NCBI GenBank assembly: GCA_964036045.1 | Contig: OZ038384.1 | Location: 57,385,355-57,449,354 of the forward strand | DNA from: Eutreptiella sp. 'Long Island Sound 2002' | Lineage: Eukaryota > Euglenozoa > Euglenophyceae > Eutreptiales > Eutreptiaceae | Length of the DNA stretch: 64,000 bases | Direction of reading: 5' to 3' | Shown: in pieces, positions 37,026 to 51,440 of the stretch | How positions within the stretch are numbered: position 1 is the stretch's first letter | How the letters are laid out: the number at the start of each line of letters is the position of its first letter | Made by a program: the position numbers and the translations under genes | Notes under the pieces: generated by a model | The model's input: the letters and a program-made list of their open reading frames with translations, nothing else | What the model was told of the DNA's origin: nothing | Database searches by the model: none

Positions 37026-39202
37026 AGGCCCCGCCATACCTCATGCATGTACCAAAGCGCCGCCATACCTCATGCATGTACCAAAGCCGCGCCAGACCTC
37101 ATGCATGTACTGAAGCCCCGCCATACCTCATGCATGTACCAAAGCCCCGCCATACCTCATGCATGTACCAATGCCCCGCCATACCTCATGCATGTACCGA
37201 AGCTCCGCCATAAGTCATGCATGTACATAGGCCCCGCCATACCTCATGCATGTACCAAAGCCCCGCCATCCCTCATGCATGTACCAAGGCCCCGCCATAT
37301 CTCATGCATGTACCAATACCCCGCCATGCCTCATGCATGTACCAAAGCCCCGCCATACCTCATGCATGTACCGAAGCCCCGCCATACCTCATGCATGTAC
37401 CAAAGCCCCGCCATACCTCATGTATGTACCAACGCCCCGCCTTCCCTCATGCATGTACCAAAGCCCCGCCATCCCTCATGCATGTACCAAAGCCCCGCCA
37501 TAAGTCATGCATGTACCAAGGCCCCGCAATACCTCATGCATGTACTGAAGCTCCGCCATGAGTCATGCATGTACCTAGGCCCCGCCATACCTCATGCATG
37601 TACCAAAGCCCCGCCATACCTCATGCATGTACCAAAGCCGCGCCAGACCTCATGCATGTACTGAAGGCCCGCCGTACCTCATGCATGTACCAAAGCCCCG
37701 CCATACCTCATGCATGTACCAATGCCCCACCACACCTCATGCATGTACCAAAGCCCCGCCATCCCTCATGCATGTACCGAAGCCCCGCCATACCTCATGC
37801 ATGTACCAAAGCCCCGCCATACCTCATGCATGTACCAAGGCCCCGCCATACCTCATGCATGTACCGAAGCCCCGCCATACCTCATGCATGTACCGAAGCC
37901 CCGCCATACCTCATGCATGTACCAAAGCCCCGCCATACCTCATGTATGTACCAAAGCCCCGCCTTCCCTCATGCATGTACCAATGCCCCGCCATACCTCA
38001 TGCATGTACCAAAGCCCCGCAATACCTCATGCATGTACCAATGCCCCGCCATACCTCATGCATTTACCGAAGCTCCGCCATAAGTCATGCATGTACCTAG
38101 GCCCCGCCATACCTCATGCATGTACCAAAGCCCCGCCATACCTCATGCATGTACCAAAGCCCCGCCATACCTCATGCATGTACCGAAGCCCCGCCATCCC
38201 TCATGCATGTACCAATGCCCCGCCATACCTCATGCATGTACCGAAGCCCCGCCATACCTCATGCATGTACCAAGGCCCGCCATACCTCATGCATGTACCA
38301 AGGCCCCGCCATCCCTCATGCATGTACCAATGCACCGCCATACCTCATGCATTTACCAACAACCCGCCATACCTCATGCATGTACCGAAGCCCTGCCATA
38401 GCTCATGCATGTACCAAGGCCACGCCATACCTCATGCATGTACCAAAGCCCCGCCATACCTCATGCATGTACCAAGGCCCCGCCATACCTCATGCATGTA
38501 CCAAAGCCCCGCCATACCTCATGCATGTACCAAAGCCCCGCCATACCTCATGCATGTACCAAGGCCCCGCCTTCCCTCATGCATGTACCAAAGCCCCGCC
38601 ATACCTCATGCATGTACCAAAGCCTCGCCATACCTCATGCATGTACCAGAGCCCCGCCATCCCTCATGCATGTACCCAAGCCCCGCCATACCTCATGCAT
38701 GTACCAAGGCCCCGCCATACCTCATGCATGTACCGAAGCCCCGCCATACCTCATGCATGTACCAAGGCCCCGCCATACCTCATGCATGTACCAAAGCCCC
38801 GCCATACCTCAGGTATGTACCAACGCCCCGCCTTCCCTCATGCATGTACCAAAGCCCCGTCATCCCTCATGCATGTACCAAAGCCCCGCCATACCTCATG
38901 CATGTACCAAGGCCCCGCAATACCTCATGCATGTACTGAAGCTCCGCCATGAGTCATGCATGTACCTAGGCCCCGCCATACCTCATGCATGTACCAAAGC
39001 CCCGCCATACCTCATGCATGTACCAAAGCCGCGCCAGACCTCATGCATGTACCGAAGCCCCGCCATACCTCATGCATGTACCAAAGCCCCGCCATACCTC
39101 ATGCATGTACCAATGCCCCGCCATACCTCATGCATGTACCAAAGCCCCGCCATACCTCATGCATGTACCAAAACCCCGCCATACCTCATGCATGTGACAA
39201 AG
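37012..39202 (+). repeat. 29-bp satellite array, forward orientation, between island L and the inversion point
   Basis: About 75 units in the same orientation as 1-28314. ACCTAGG units recur near 37022, 37572, 38094 and 38963, usually preceded by CATAAGT or CATGAGT, and mark a local higher-order period. A 28-bp unit (AAGGCCCGCC) lies near 38275. The final unit is a CATGTGACAAAG variant that also occurs in the left array (near 19730, 21550, 25496, 26452 and 27590). Confidence 0.95.
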
Positions 39203-39226
39203 GTACATGCATGAGGTATGGCGGGG
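39174..39226. repeat. Head-to-head polarity switch of the satellite, 22-bp arms and 9-nt spacer
   Basis: The left arm at 39174-39195 ends in CTCATGCATGT, the spacer GACAAAGGT is at 39196-39204, and the right arm at 39205-39226 begins with ACATGCATGAG. The arms are perfect inverse complements. The best junction is 39202/39203: forward unit ending ...GACAAAG, reverse unit starting GTACATGCATG. Unit variants on the two sides do not mirror each other beyond the arms. Confidence 0.93.
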
Positions 39227-40309
39227 CATTGGTACATGCATGAGGTACGGCGGGGCTTCGGTACATGCATGAGGTATGGCGGGGCTTCGGTACATGCATG
39301 AGGGATGGCGGGGCTTTGGTACATGCATGAGGGAGGGCGGGGCTTTGGTACATGCATGAGGTATGGCGGGGCATTGGTACATGCATGAGGTATGGCGGGG
39401 CTTCGGTACATGCATGAGGGATGGCGGGGCTTCGGTTCATGCATGAGGTATGGCGGGGTCCTGGTACATGCATGAGGTATGGCAGGGCTTTGGTACATGC
39501 ATGAGGGGTGGCGGGACCTTGGTACATGCATGAGGTATGGCGGGGCATTGGTACATGCATGAGGGATGGCGGGGCTTTGGTACATGCATGAGGGAAGGCG
39601 GGGCTTTGGTACATGCATGAGGTGTGTCGGGCCTTCGGTACATGTATGAGGTATGGCGGGGCTTTGGTACATGCATGAGGTATGGCGGGGCTTTGGCACA
39701 TGCATGAGGTATGGCGGGGCTTCGGTACATGCATGAGGTATGGCGGGGCTTTGGTACATGCATGAGGTATGGTGGGGCTTTGGTACATGCATGAGGGATG
39801 GCGGGGCCTTGGTACATGCATGAGGTATGGCGGGGCATTGGTACATGCATGAGGGATGGCGGGGCTTTGGTACATGCATGAGGGAAGGCGGGGCTTTGGT
39901 ACATGCATGAGGTGTGTCGGGGCTTCGGTACATGTATGAGGTATGGCGGGGCTTTGGTACATGCATGAGGTATGGCGGGGCTTTGGTACATGCATGAGGT
40001 ATGGCGGGGCTTTGGTACATGCATGAGGTATGGCGGGGCATTGGTACATGCATGAGCTATTGCGGGGCTTTGGTACATGTCTGAGGTATGGCGGGGCTTT
40101 GGTACATGCATGAGGTATGGCGGGGCTTTGGTAGATGCATGAGGTATCGCGGGGCTTCGGTACATGCATGAGGTATGGCGGGGCTTCGGTACATGCATGA
40201 GGGATGGCGGGGCTTTGGTACATGCATGAGGTATGCCGGGGCTTTGGTACATGCATGAGGTATGGCGGGGCATTGGTACATGCATGAGGTATGGCGGGGC
40301 TTCGGTACG

Positions 40310-41731
40310 TGCATGACTTTTGGCGGGGCTTCGGTTCATGCATGAGGTATGGCGGGGTCCTGGTACATGCATGAGGTATGGCAGGGCTTTGGTACATGCA
40401 TGAGGGGTGGCGAGGCCTTGGCACATGCATGAGGTATGGCGGGGCTTCGGTACATGCATGAGGTATGGCGGGGCTTTGGTACATGCATGAGGTATGGTGG
40501 GGCTTTGGTACATGCATGAGGGATGGCGGGGCCTTGGTACATGCATGAGGTATGGCGGGGCATTGGTACATGCATGAGGGATGGCGGGGCTTTGGTACAT
40601 GCATGAGGGAAGGCGGGGCTTTGGTACATGCATGAGGTGTGTCGGGGCTTCGGTACATGTATGAGGTATGGCGGGGCTTTGGTACATGCATGAGGTATGG
40701 AGGGGCTTTGGTACATGCATGAGGTATGGCGGGGCTTTGGTACATGCATGAGGTATGGCGGGGCATTGGTACATGCATGAGCTATTGCGGGGCTTTGGTA
40801 CATGTTTGAGGTATGGCGGGGCTTTGGTACATGCATGAGGTATGGCGGGGCTTCGGTACATGCATGAGGTATGGCGGGGCCTTGGTACATGCATCAGGTA
40901 TGGCGGTGCTTTGGTACATGCATGGGGGATGGCGGGGCTTTGGTACATGCATGAGGTATGGCGGGGCTTTGGTACATGCATGAGGTATCGCGGGGCTTCG
41001 GTACATGCATGAGGTATGGCGGGGCTTCGGTACATGCATGAGGGATGGCGGGGCTTTGGTACATGCATGAGGTATGCCGGGGCTTTGGTACATGCATGAG
41101 GTATGGCGGGGCATTGGTACATGCATGAGGTATGGCGGGGCTTCGGTACGTGCATGACTTTTGGCGGGGCTTCGGTTCATGCATGAGGTATGGCGGGGTC
41201 CTGGTACATGCATGAGGTATGGCAGGGCTTTGGTACATGCATGAGGGGTGGCGAGGCCTTGGCACATGCATGAGGTATGGCGGGGCTTCGGTACATGCAT
41301 GAGGTATGGCGGGGCTTTGGTACATGCATGAGGTATGGTGGGGCTTTGGTACATGCAAGAGGGATGGCGGGGCCTTGGTACATGCATGAGGTATGGCGGG
41401 GCATTGGTACATGCATGAGGGATGGCGGGGCTTTGGTACATGCATGAGGGAAGGCGGGGCTTTGGTACATGCATGAGGTGTGTCGGGGCTTCGGTACATG
41501 TATGAGGTATGGCGGGGCTTTGGTACATGCATGAGGTATGGAGGGGCTTTGGTACATGCATGAGGTATGGCGGGGCTTTGGTACATGCATGAGGTATGGC
41601 GGGGCATTGGTACATGCATGAGCTATTGCGGGGCTTTGGTACATGTTTGAGGTATGGCGGGGCTTTGGTACATGCATGAGGTATGGCGGGGCTTCGGTAC
41701 ATGCATGAGGTATGGCGGGGCCTTGGTACAT
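40310..41731 (-). repeat. 841-bp (29-unit) duplication within the reverse array
   Basis: The block beginning at a GTACGTGCATGACTTTTGGCGG unit (about 40307) recurs 841 bp later (about 41148). The following variants are in the same order: GGGGTCCTGG, GGCAGGGCTTTGG, GAGGGGTGGCGAGGCC and GTGTGTCGGGG. The offset is exactly 29 units. Confidence 0.85.
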
Positions 41732-41939
41732 GCATCAGGTATGGCGGTGCTTTGGTACATGCATGGGGGATGGCGGGGCTTTGGTACATGCATGAGGTAT
41801 GGCGGGGCTTTGGTACATGAATGAGGTATGGCGGGGCTTCGGTACATGCATGAGGTATGGCGGGGCTTCGGTACATGCATGAGGTATGGCGGGGCTTTGG
41901 TATATGCATGAGGGAGGGCGGGGCCTTGGTACATGCATG

Positions 41940-44900
41940 AGTTATGGCGGGGCATTGGTACATGCATGAGGTATGGTCGGGCTTCGGTACATGCATGACG
42001 TATGGCGGGGCCTTGGTACATGCATGAGGTATGGCGGGGCTTTGGTACATGCATGAGGTATGGCGGGGCTTCGGTACATGCATGAGGGATGGCGCGGCTT
42101 TGGTACATGCATGAGGTATGGCGGGGCATTGGTACATGCCTGAGGGATGGTGGGGCCTTGGTACATGCATGAGGTATGGCGGGGCTTCGGTACATGCATG
42201 ACTTATGGCGGCGCTTCGGTTCAAGCATGAGGTATGGCGGGGCCTTGGTACATGCATGAGGTATGGCGGGGCTTTGGTACATGCATGAGGGAAGGCGGGG
42301 CTTTGGTACATGCATGAGGTATGGCGGGGCTTCGGTACATGCATGAGGTATGGCGGGGCTTTGGTACATGCATGAGGTATGGTGGGGCTTTGGTACATGC
42401 ATGAGGGATGGCGGGGCCTTGGTACATGCATGAGGTATGGCGGGGCATTGGTACATGCATGAGGGATGGCGGGGCTTTGGTACATGCATGAGAGAAGGCC
42501 GGGCTTTGGTACATGCATGAGGTGTGGTGGGGCTTTGGTACATGCATGAGGGATGGCGGGGCCTTGGCACATGCATGAGGTATGGCGGGGCTTCGGTACA
42601 TGCATGAGGTATGGCGGGGCTTTGGTACATGCATGAGGTATGGTGGGGCTTTGGTACATGCATGAGGGATGGCGGGGCCTTGGTACATGCATGAGGTATG
42701 GCGGGGCTTTGGTACATGCTTGAGGGAAGGCGGGGCTTTGGTACATGCATGACGTGTGTCGGGGCTTCGGTACATGTATGAGGTATGGCGGGGCTTTGGT
42801 ACATGCATGAGGTATGGCGGGGCTTTGGTACATGCATGAGGTATGGCGGGGCTTTGGTACATGCATGAGGTATGGCGGGGCATTGGTACATGCATGAGCT
42901 ATTGCGGGGCTTTGGTACATGTTTGAGGTATGGCGGGGCTTTGGTACATGCATGAGGTATGGCGGGGCTTCGGTACATGCATGAGGTATGGCGGGGCCTT
43001 GGTACATGCATCAGGTATGGCGGTGCTTTGGTACATGCATGAGGGATGGCGGGGCTATGGTACATGCATGAGGTATGGCGGGGCTTTGGTACATGAATGA
43101 GGCATGGCGGGGCTTCGGTACATGCATGAGGTATGGCGGGGCTTCGGTACATGCATGAGGTATGGCGGGGCTTTGGTATATGCATGAGGGAGGGCGGGGC
43201 TTTGGTACATGCATGAGTTATGGCGGGGCATTGGTACATGCATGAGGTATGGTCGGGCTTCGGTACATGCATGACGTATGGCGGGGCCTTGGGACATGCA
43301 TGAGGTATGGCGGGGCTTTGGTACATGCATGAGGTATGGCGGGGCTTCGGTACATGCATGAGGGATGGCGCGGCTTTGGTACATGCATGAGGTATGGCGG
43401 GGCATTGGTACATGCCTGAGGGATGGTGGGGCCTTGGTACATGCATGAGGTATGGCGGGGCTTCGGTACATGCATGACTTATGGCGGCGCTTCGGTTCAA
43501 GCATGAGGTATGGCGGGGCCTTGGTACATGCATGAGGTATGGCGGGGCTTTGGTACATGCATGAGGGAAGGCGGGGCTTTGGTACATGCATGAGGTATGG
43601 CGGGGCTTCGGTACATGCATGAGGTATGGCGGGGCTTTGGTACATGCATGAGGTATGGTGGGGCTTTGGTACATGCATGAGGGATGGCGGGGCCTTGGTA
43701 CATGCATGAGGTATGGCGGGGCATTGGTACATGCATGAGGGATGGCGGGGCTTTGGTACATGCATGAGAGAAGGCGGGGCTTTGGTACATGCATGAGGTG
43801 TGGTGGGGCTTTGGTACATGCATGAGGGATGGCGGGGCCTTGGCACATGCATGAGGTATGGCGGGGCTTTGGTACATGCATGAGCTATGGCGGGGCTTTG
43901 GTACATGCATGAGGTATGGTGGGGCTTTGGTACATGCATGAGGGATGGCGGGGCCTTGGTACATGCATGAGGTATGGCGGGGCATTGGTACATGCATGAG
44001 GGATGGCGGGGCTTTGGTACATGCATGAGGGAAGGCGGGGCTTTGGTACATGCATGAGGTATGGCGGGGCTTTGGTACATGCATGAGGTATGGCGGGGCT
44101 TTGGTACATGCATGAGGTATGGCGGGGCATTGGTACATGCATGAGCTATTGCGGGGCTTTGGTACATGTTTGAGGTATGGCGGGGCTTTGGTACATGCAT
44201 GAGGTATGGCGGGGCTTCGGTACATGCATGAGGTATGGCGGGGCCTTGGTACATGCATCAGGTATGGCGGTGCTTTGGTACATGCATGAGGGATGGCGGG
44301 GCTATGGTACATGCATGAGGTATGGCGGGGCTTTGGTACATGAATGAGGTATGGCGGGGCTTCGGTACATGCATGAGGTATGGCGGGGCTTCGGTACATG
44401 CATGAGGTATGGCGGGGCTTTGGTATATGCATGAGGGAGGGCGGGGCTTTGGTACATGCATGAGTTATGGCGGGGCATTGGTACATGCATGAGGTATGGT
44501 CGGGCTTCGGTACATGCATGACGTATGGCGGGGCCTTGGTACATGCATGAGGTATGACGGGGCTTTGGTACATGCATGAGGTATGGCGGGGCTTCGGTAC
44601 ATGCATGAGTTATGGCGGGGCTTCGGTACATGCATGAGGTATGGCGGGGCATTGGTACATGCCTGAGGGATGGCGAGGCCTTGGTACATGCATGAGGTAT
44701 GGCGGGGCTTCGGTACATGCATGACTTATGGCGGGGCTTCGGTTCAAGCATGAGGTATGGCGGGGCCTTGGTACATGCATGAGGTATGGCGGGGCTTTGG
44801 TACATGCATGAGGGATGGCGAGGCCTTGGTACATGCATGAGGTATGGCGGGGCTTCGGTACATGCATGAGGTATGACGGGGCTTTGGTACATGCATGAGG

Positions 44901-45050
44901 TATGGTGGGGCTTTGGTACATGCATGAGGGATGGCGGGGCCTTGGTACATGCATGAGGTATGGCGGGGCATTGGTACATGCATCAGGGATGGCGGGGCTT
45001 TGGTACATGCATGAGGGAAGGCGGGGCTTTGGTACATGCATGAGGTGTGG
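41940..45050 (-). repeat. Three-copy higher-order repeat, periods 1276 and 1247 bp
   Basis: Copies begin near 41942, 43218 and 44465, each with GAGTTATGGCGGGGC, GGTATGGTCGGGC and GACGTATGGCGG units in order. Each later contains CATGCCTGAGGGATGG, GACTTATGGCGG and a TTCAAGCATGAGG unit. The offsets of 1276 and 1247 bp are 44 and 43 units, so copy number within the higher-order unit has already changed by one. A more diverged relative starts near 46980. Confidence 0.85.
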
Positions 45051-48000
45051 TGGGGCTTTGGTACATGCATGAGGGATGGCGGGGCCTTGGTATATGCATC
45101 AGGTATGGCGGGGCATTGGTACATGCATGAGGGATGGCGGGGCTTTGGTACATGCATGAGGGAAGGCGGGGCTTTGGTACATGCATGAGGTGTGTCGGGG
45201 CGTCGGTACATGTATGAGGTATGGCGGCGCTTTGGTACATGCATGAGGTATGGCGGGGCTTTGGTACATGCATGAGGTATGGCGGGGCATTGGTACATGC
45301 ATGAGCTATTGCGGGGCTTCGGTACATGTTTGAGGTATGGCGGGGCTTCGGTACATGCATGAGGGAGGGCGGGGCCTTGGTACATGCATCAGGTATGGCG
45401 GGGCTTCGGTACATGTATGAATTATGGTGGGGCTTTGGTACATGCATGAGGTATGGCGGGGCTTCGGTACATGCATGACTTATGGCGGGGCTTTGGTACA
45501 TGCATGAGGTATGGCGGGGCTTCGGTACATGCATGAGGTATGGCGGGGCCTTGGTGCACGAATGAGGTATGGCGGGGCTTCGGTACATGCATGAGGTATG
45601 GCGGGGCTTTGGTACATCCATGAGGGAAGGCGTGGCTTCGGTACATGCATGAGGTATGGCGCGGCCTTGGTACATGCATGAGGTATGGCGGGGCTTCGGT
45701 ACATGCATGAGGTATGGCGGCGCTTCGGTACATGCATCAGGTATGGCGGTGCTTTAGTACATGCATGAGGGGTGGCGGGGCTTTGGTACATGCATGAGGT
45801 ATGGCGGGGATTTGGTAGATGCATGAGGTAGCGCGGGGCTTCGGTACATGCATGAGGTATGGCGGGGCTTCGGTACATGCATGAGGTATGGCGGGGCTTT
45901 GGTACATGCATGAGGGAGGGCGGGGCTTTGGTACATGCATGAGGTATGGCGGGGCATTGGTACATGCATGAGGTATGGCGGGGCTCCGGTACGTGCATGA
46001 GGTATGGCGGGGCCTTGGTACATGCATGAGGTATGGCGGGGCTTTGGTACATGCATGAGGGATGGCGAGGCCTTGGTACATGCATGAGGTATGGCGGGGC
46101 TTCGGTACATGCATGTGGTATGGCGGGGCTTTGGTACATGCCTGAGGGATGGCGGGGCATTGGTACATGCATGAGGTATGGCGGGGTCTTGGTACATGCA
46201 TGAGGTATGGCGGGGCTTTGGTACATGCATGAGGGGTGGCGAGGCCTTGGCACATGCATGAGGTATGGCGGGGCTTCGGTACATGCATGAGGTATGGCGG
46301 GGCTTTGGTACATGCATGAGGTATGGTGGGGCTTTGGTACATGCATGAGGGATGGCGGGGCCTTGGTACATGCATGAGGTATGGCGGGGCATTGGTACAT
46401 GCATGAGGGAATGCGGGGCTTTGGTACATGCATGAGGGAAGGCGTGGCTTTGGTACATGCATGAGGTGTGTCGGGGCTTCGGTACATGTATGAGGTATGG
46501 CGGGGCTTTGGTACATGCATGAGGTATGGCGGGGCTTTGGTACATGCATGAGGTATGGCGGGGCTTTGGTACATGCATGAGGTATGGTGGGGCATTGGTA
46601 CATGCATGAGCTATTGCGGGGCTTCGGTACATGTTTGAGGTATGGCGGGGCTTTGGTACATGCATGAGGTATGGCGGGGCTTCGGTAGATGCATGAGGGA
46701 TGGCGGGGCCTTGGTACATGCATCAGGTATGGCGGTGCTCTGGTACATGCATGAGGGATGGCGGGGCTTTGGTACATGCATGAGGTATGGCGGGGCTTTG
46801 GTACATGAATGAGGTCTGGCGGGGCTTCGGTACATGCATGAGGTATGGCGGGGCTTTGGTACATGCATGAGGTATGGCGGGGCTTTGGTATATGAATGAG
46901 GTATGGCGGGGCTTCGGTACATGCATGAGGTATGGCGGGGCTTTGGTATATGCATGAGGGAGGGCAGGGCTTTGGTACATGCATGAGTTATGGCGGGGCT
47001 TCGGTACATGCATGAGGTATGGCGGGGCCTTGGTACATGCCTGAGGGATGGTGGGGCCTTGGTACATGCATGAGGTATGGCGGGGCTTCGGTACATGCAT
47101 GACTTATGGCGGGGCTTCGGTTCAAGCATGAGGTATGGCGGGGCCTTGGTACATGCATGAGGTATGGCGGGGCTTTGGTACATGCATGAGGGATGGCGAG
47201 GCCTTGGTACATGCATGAGGTATGGCGGGGCTTCGGTACATGCATGAGGTATGGCGGGGCTTTGGTACATGCATGAGGTATGGTGGGGCTTTGGTACATG
47301 CATGAGGGATGGCGGGGCCTTGGTACATGCATGAGGTATGGCGGGGCATTGGTACATGCATCAGGGATGGCGGGGCTTTGGTACATGCATGAGGGAAGGC
47401 GGGGCTTTGGTACATGCATGAGGTGTGGTGGGGCTTTGGTACATGCATGAGGTATGGCGGGGCCTTGGTATATGCATCAGGTATGGCGGGGCATTGGTAC
47501 ATGCATGAGGGATGGCGGGGCTTTGGTACATGCATGAGCTATGGCGGGGCTTCGGTACATGTTTGAGGTATGGCGGGGCGTCGGTACATGCATGAGGGAG
47601 GGCGGGGCCTTGGTACATGCATCAGGTATGGCGGTGCTTTGGTACACACATGAGGTATGGCGGGGCTTTGGTACATGCATGAGGTATGGCGGGGCATTGG
47701 TACATGCATGAGCTATTGCGGGGCTTCGGTACATGTTTGAGGTATGGCGGGGCTTCGGTACATGCATGAGGTATGGCGGGGCTTTGGTATATGCATGAGG
47801 GAGGGCGGGGCTTTGGTACATGCATGAGTTATGGCGGGGCATTGGTACATGCATGAGGTATGGCGGGGCTTTGGTACATGCATGAGGTATGCCGGGGCTT
47901 TGGTACATGCATGACTTATGGCGGGGCTTCGGTTCAAGCATGAGATATGGCGGGGCCTTGGTACATGCATGAGGTATGGCGGGGCCTTGGTACATGCATG

Positions 48001-50879
48001 AGGGATGGCGGGGCCTTGGTACATGCATGAGGTATGGCGGGGCATTGGTACATGCATGAGGGATGGCGGGGCTTCGGTACATGCATGAGGGAAGGCGGGG
48101 TTTTGGTACATGCATGAGGTGTGGCGGGGCTTCGGTACATGTATGAGGTATGGCGGGGCTTTGGTACATGCATGAGGTATGGCGGGGCTTTGGTACATGC
48201 ATGAGGTATGGCGGGGCTTTGGTACATGCATGAGGTATGGCGGGGCTTTGGTACATGCATGAGCTATGGCGGGGCTTCGGTACATGTATGAGGTATGGCG
48301 GGGCCTTGGTACATGCATGAGGTATGGCGGGGCATTGGTACATGCATGAGGGATGGCGGGGCTTTGGTAGATGCATGAGGTATGGCGGGGCTTCGGTAAA
48401 TGCATGACTTATGGCGGGGCTTCGGTACATGCATGACTTATGGCGGTGCTTTGGTACATGCATGAGGGATGGCGGGGCTTTGGTACATGCATGAGGTATG
48501 GCGGGGCTTTGGTAGATGCATGAGGTATGGCGGGGCTTCGGTACATGCATGAGGGATGGCGGGCCTTCGGTACATGCATGAGGTATGGCGGGGCTTCGGT
48601 ACAACCATGAGGTGTGGCGCAGCCTTGGTACATGCGTGAGTGATGGTGGGGCATTGGTACATGCATGACTTGTGGCGGGGCTTCGGTTCATGCATGAGGT
48701 ATGGCGGGACCTTGGTACATGCATCAGGTATGGCGGGGCTTTGGTACATGCATGAGGGATGGCGAGGTCTTGGTACATGCATGAGGAAAGGCGGGGCATT
48801 GGTACATGGATGAGGGATGGCGGGGCTTTGGTACATGCATGAGGTGTGGCGGGGCTTCGGTACTTGTATGAGGTATGGCGGGGCTTTGGTACATGCATGA
48901 GGTATGGCGGGGCTTTGGTACATGCATGAGGTATGCCGGGGCTTTGGTACATGCATGAGGTATGGCGGGGCATTGGTACGTGCATGAGGGAAGGCGGGGC
49001 CTTGGTACATGCATGAGGGAAGGCGGGGCTTCGGTACGTGCATGAGGTATGGCGGGGCATTGGTACATGCATGAGGGAAGGCGGGGCTTTGGTACCTGCA
49101 TGAGGTATGGCGGGGCTTTGGTACATGCATGAGGGAAGGCGGGGCTTCGGTACATGCCTGAGGTATGGCGGGGCATCAGTACACGCATGAGGGATGGTGG
49201 GGCTTTGGTACATGCATGAGGGAAGGCGGGGCTTTGGTACATACATGAGGTATCGCGGGGCTTCGGTACATGCAATGGGGTATGGCGGGGCTTCGGTACA
49301 TCCATGAGGTATGGCGGAGCTTTGGTACATGCGTGAGCGATGGTTGGGCCTTGGTACATGCATGGGGTATGGCGGGGCTTCGGTACATGCATGACTTGTG
49401 GCGGGGCTTCGGTTCATGCATGAGGTATGGCGGGACCTTGGTACATGCATGAGGTATGGCGGGGCTTTGTTACATGCATGAGGGATGGCGAGGCCTTGGT
49501 ACATGCATGAGGAAAGGCGGGGCATTGGTACATGCATGAGGGATGGCGGGGCTTTGGTACATGCATGAGGTGTGGCGGGGCTTCGGTACATGTATGAGGT
49601 ATGGCGGGGCATTGGTACGTGCATGAGGGAAGGCGGGGCCTTGGTACATGCATGAGGTATGGCGGGGCTTTGGTACGTGCATGAGGTATGGCGGGGCATC
49701 GGTACATGCATGAGGGAAGGCGGGGCTTTGGTACCTGCATGAGGTATGGCGGGGCTTTGGTACATGCATGAGGTATGGCGGGGCTTCGGTACATGCCTGA
49801 GGTATGGCGGGGCATTGGTACATGCATGAGGGATGGCGGGGCTTTGGTACATGCATGAGGGAAGGCGGGGCTTTGGTACATACATGAGGTGTGGCGGGGC
49901 TTCGGTACATGTATGAGGTATGGCGGGGCTTTGGTACATGCATGAGAGAAGGCGGGGCTTTGGTACATGCATGAGGTATGGCGGGGCTTTGGTACATGCA
50001 TGAGGTATGGCGGGGCTTCGGTACATGCATGAGGTATGGCGGGGCATTGGCACATGCATGGGGTAGGGCGGGGCTTTGGTACATGCATGAGGTATGGCGG
50101 GGCCTTGGTACATGCATGAGGTATGCCGGGGCTTTGGTACATGCATGAGGTATGGCGGGGTCTTGGTACATGCATGAGGTATGGCGGTGCTTTGGTACAT
50201 GCATGAGGTATGGCGGGGCATTGGTACATGCATGAGGGAAGGCGGGACCTTGGTACATGCATGAGGTATGGCGGGGCTTCGGTACATGCATGAGGTATGG
50301 CGGGGTCTTGGTACATGCATGAGGTATGGCGGGGCTTTGGTACACGCATGAGGTATGGCGGGGCATTGGTACATGCATGAGGGAAGGCGGGACCTTGGTA
50401 CATGCATGAGGTATGGCGGGCCTTCGGTACATGCATGAGGTATGGCGGGGCTTTGGTACATGCATGAGGTATGGCGGGGCTTTGGTACACGCATGAGGTA
50501 TGGCGGGGCCTCCGTACATGCATGAGGGAAGATACATGCATGAGGTATGGCGGGGCATTGGTACATGCATGAGGGAAGGCGGGACCTTGGTACATGCATG
50601 AGGTATGGCGGGGCTTTGGTACATGCATGAGGTATGGCGGCGCTTTGGTACATGCATGAGGTATGGCGGGGCTTTGGTACATGCATGAGGTATGGCGGGG
50701 CATTGGTACATGCATGAGGTATGGCGGGGCTTCGGTACATGCATGACTTATGGTGGGGCTTCGGTACATGCATCAGGTATGGCGGGGCTTTGGTACATGC
50801 ATGAGGGATGGCGGGGCTTTGGTAGATGCATGAGGTATGGCGGGGATTCGGTACATGGACGAGGTATGGCGGGGCTTCG

Positions 50880-51440
50880 GTACATGCATGAGGTATGGCG
50901 GGGCTTTGGTGTATGCATGAGGGAGGGCGGGGCTTTGGTACATGCATGAGGGAGGGCGGGGCTTTGGTACATGCATGAGGTATGGCGGGGCGTTGGTACA
51001 TGCATGAGGTATGTCGGGGCTTCGGTACATGCATGAGGTATGGCGCGGCCTTGGTACATGCATGAGGTATGGCGGGGCCTCCGTACATGCATGAGGGATG
51101 GCGGGGCCTTGGTACATGCATGAGGTGTGGCGGGGCCTTGGTACATGCATGAGGTATGGCGGGGCTTTGGTGTATGCATGAGGGAGGGCGGGGCTTTGGT
51201 ACATGCATGAGGGAGGGCGGGGCTTTGGTACATGCATGAGGTATGGCGGGGCGTTGGTACATGCATGAGGTATGTCGGGGCTTCGGTACATGCATGAGGT
51301 ATGGCGCGGCCTTGGTACATGCATGAGGTATGGCGGGGCCTCCGTACATGCATGAGGGATGGCGGGGCCTTGGTACATGCATGAGGTATGGCGGGGCTTC
51401 GGTACATGCATGAGGGATGGCGGGGCTTTGGTACATGCAT
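50880..51440 (-). repeat. 261-bp (9-unit) tandem duplication
   Basis: A run containing TGGTGTATGCATG, two GAGGGAGGGCGG units, GGGGCGTTGG, GGTATGTCGGGGC, GGCGCGGCC and GGCCTCCGTACATG is present at about 50901-51095 and again 261 bp later. This is an exact multiple of the unit. Confidence 0.85.
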
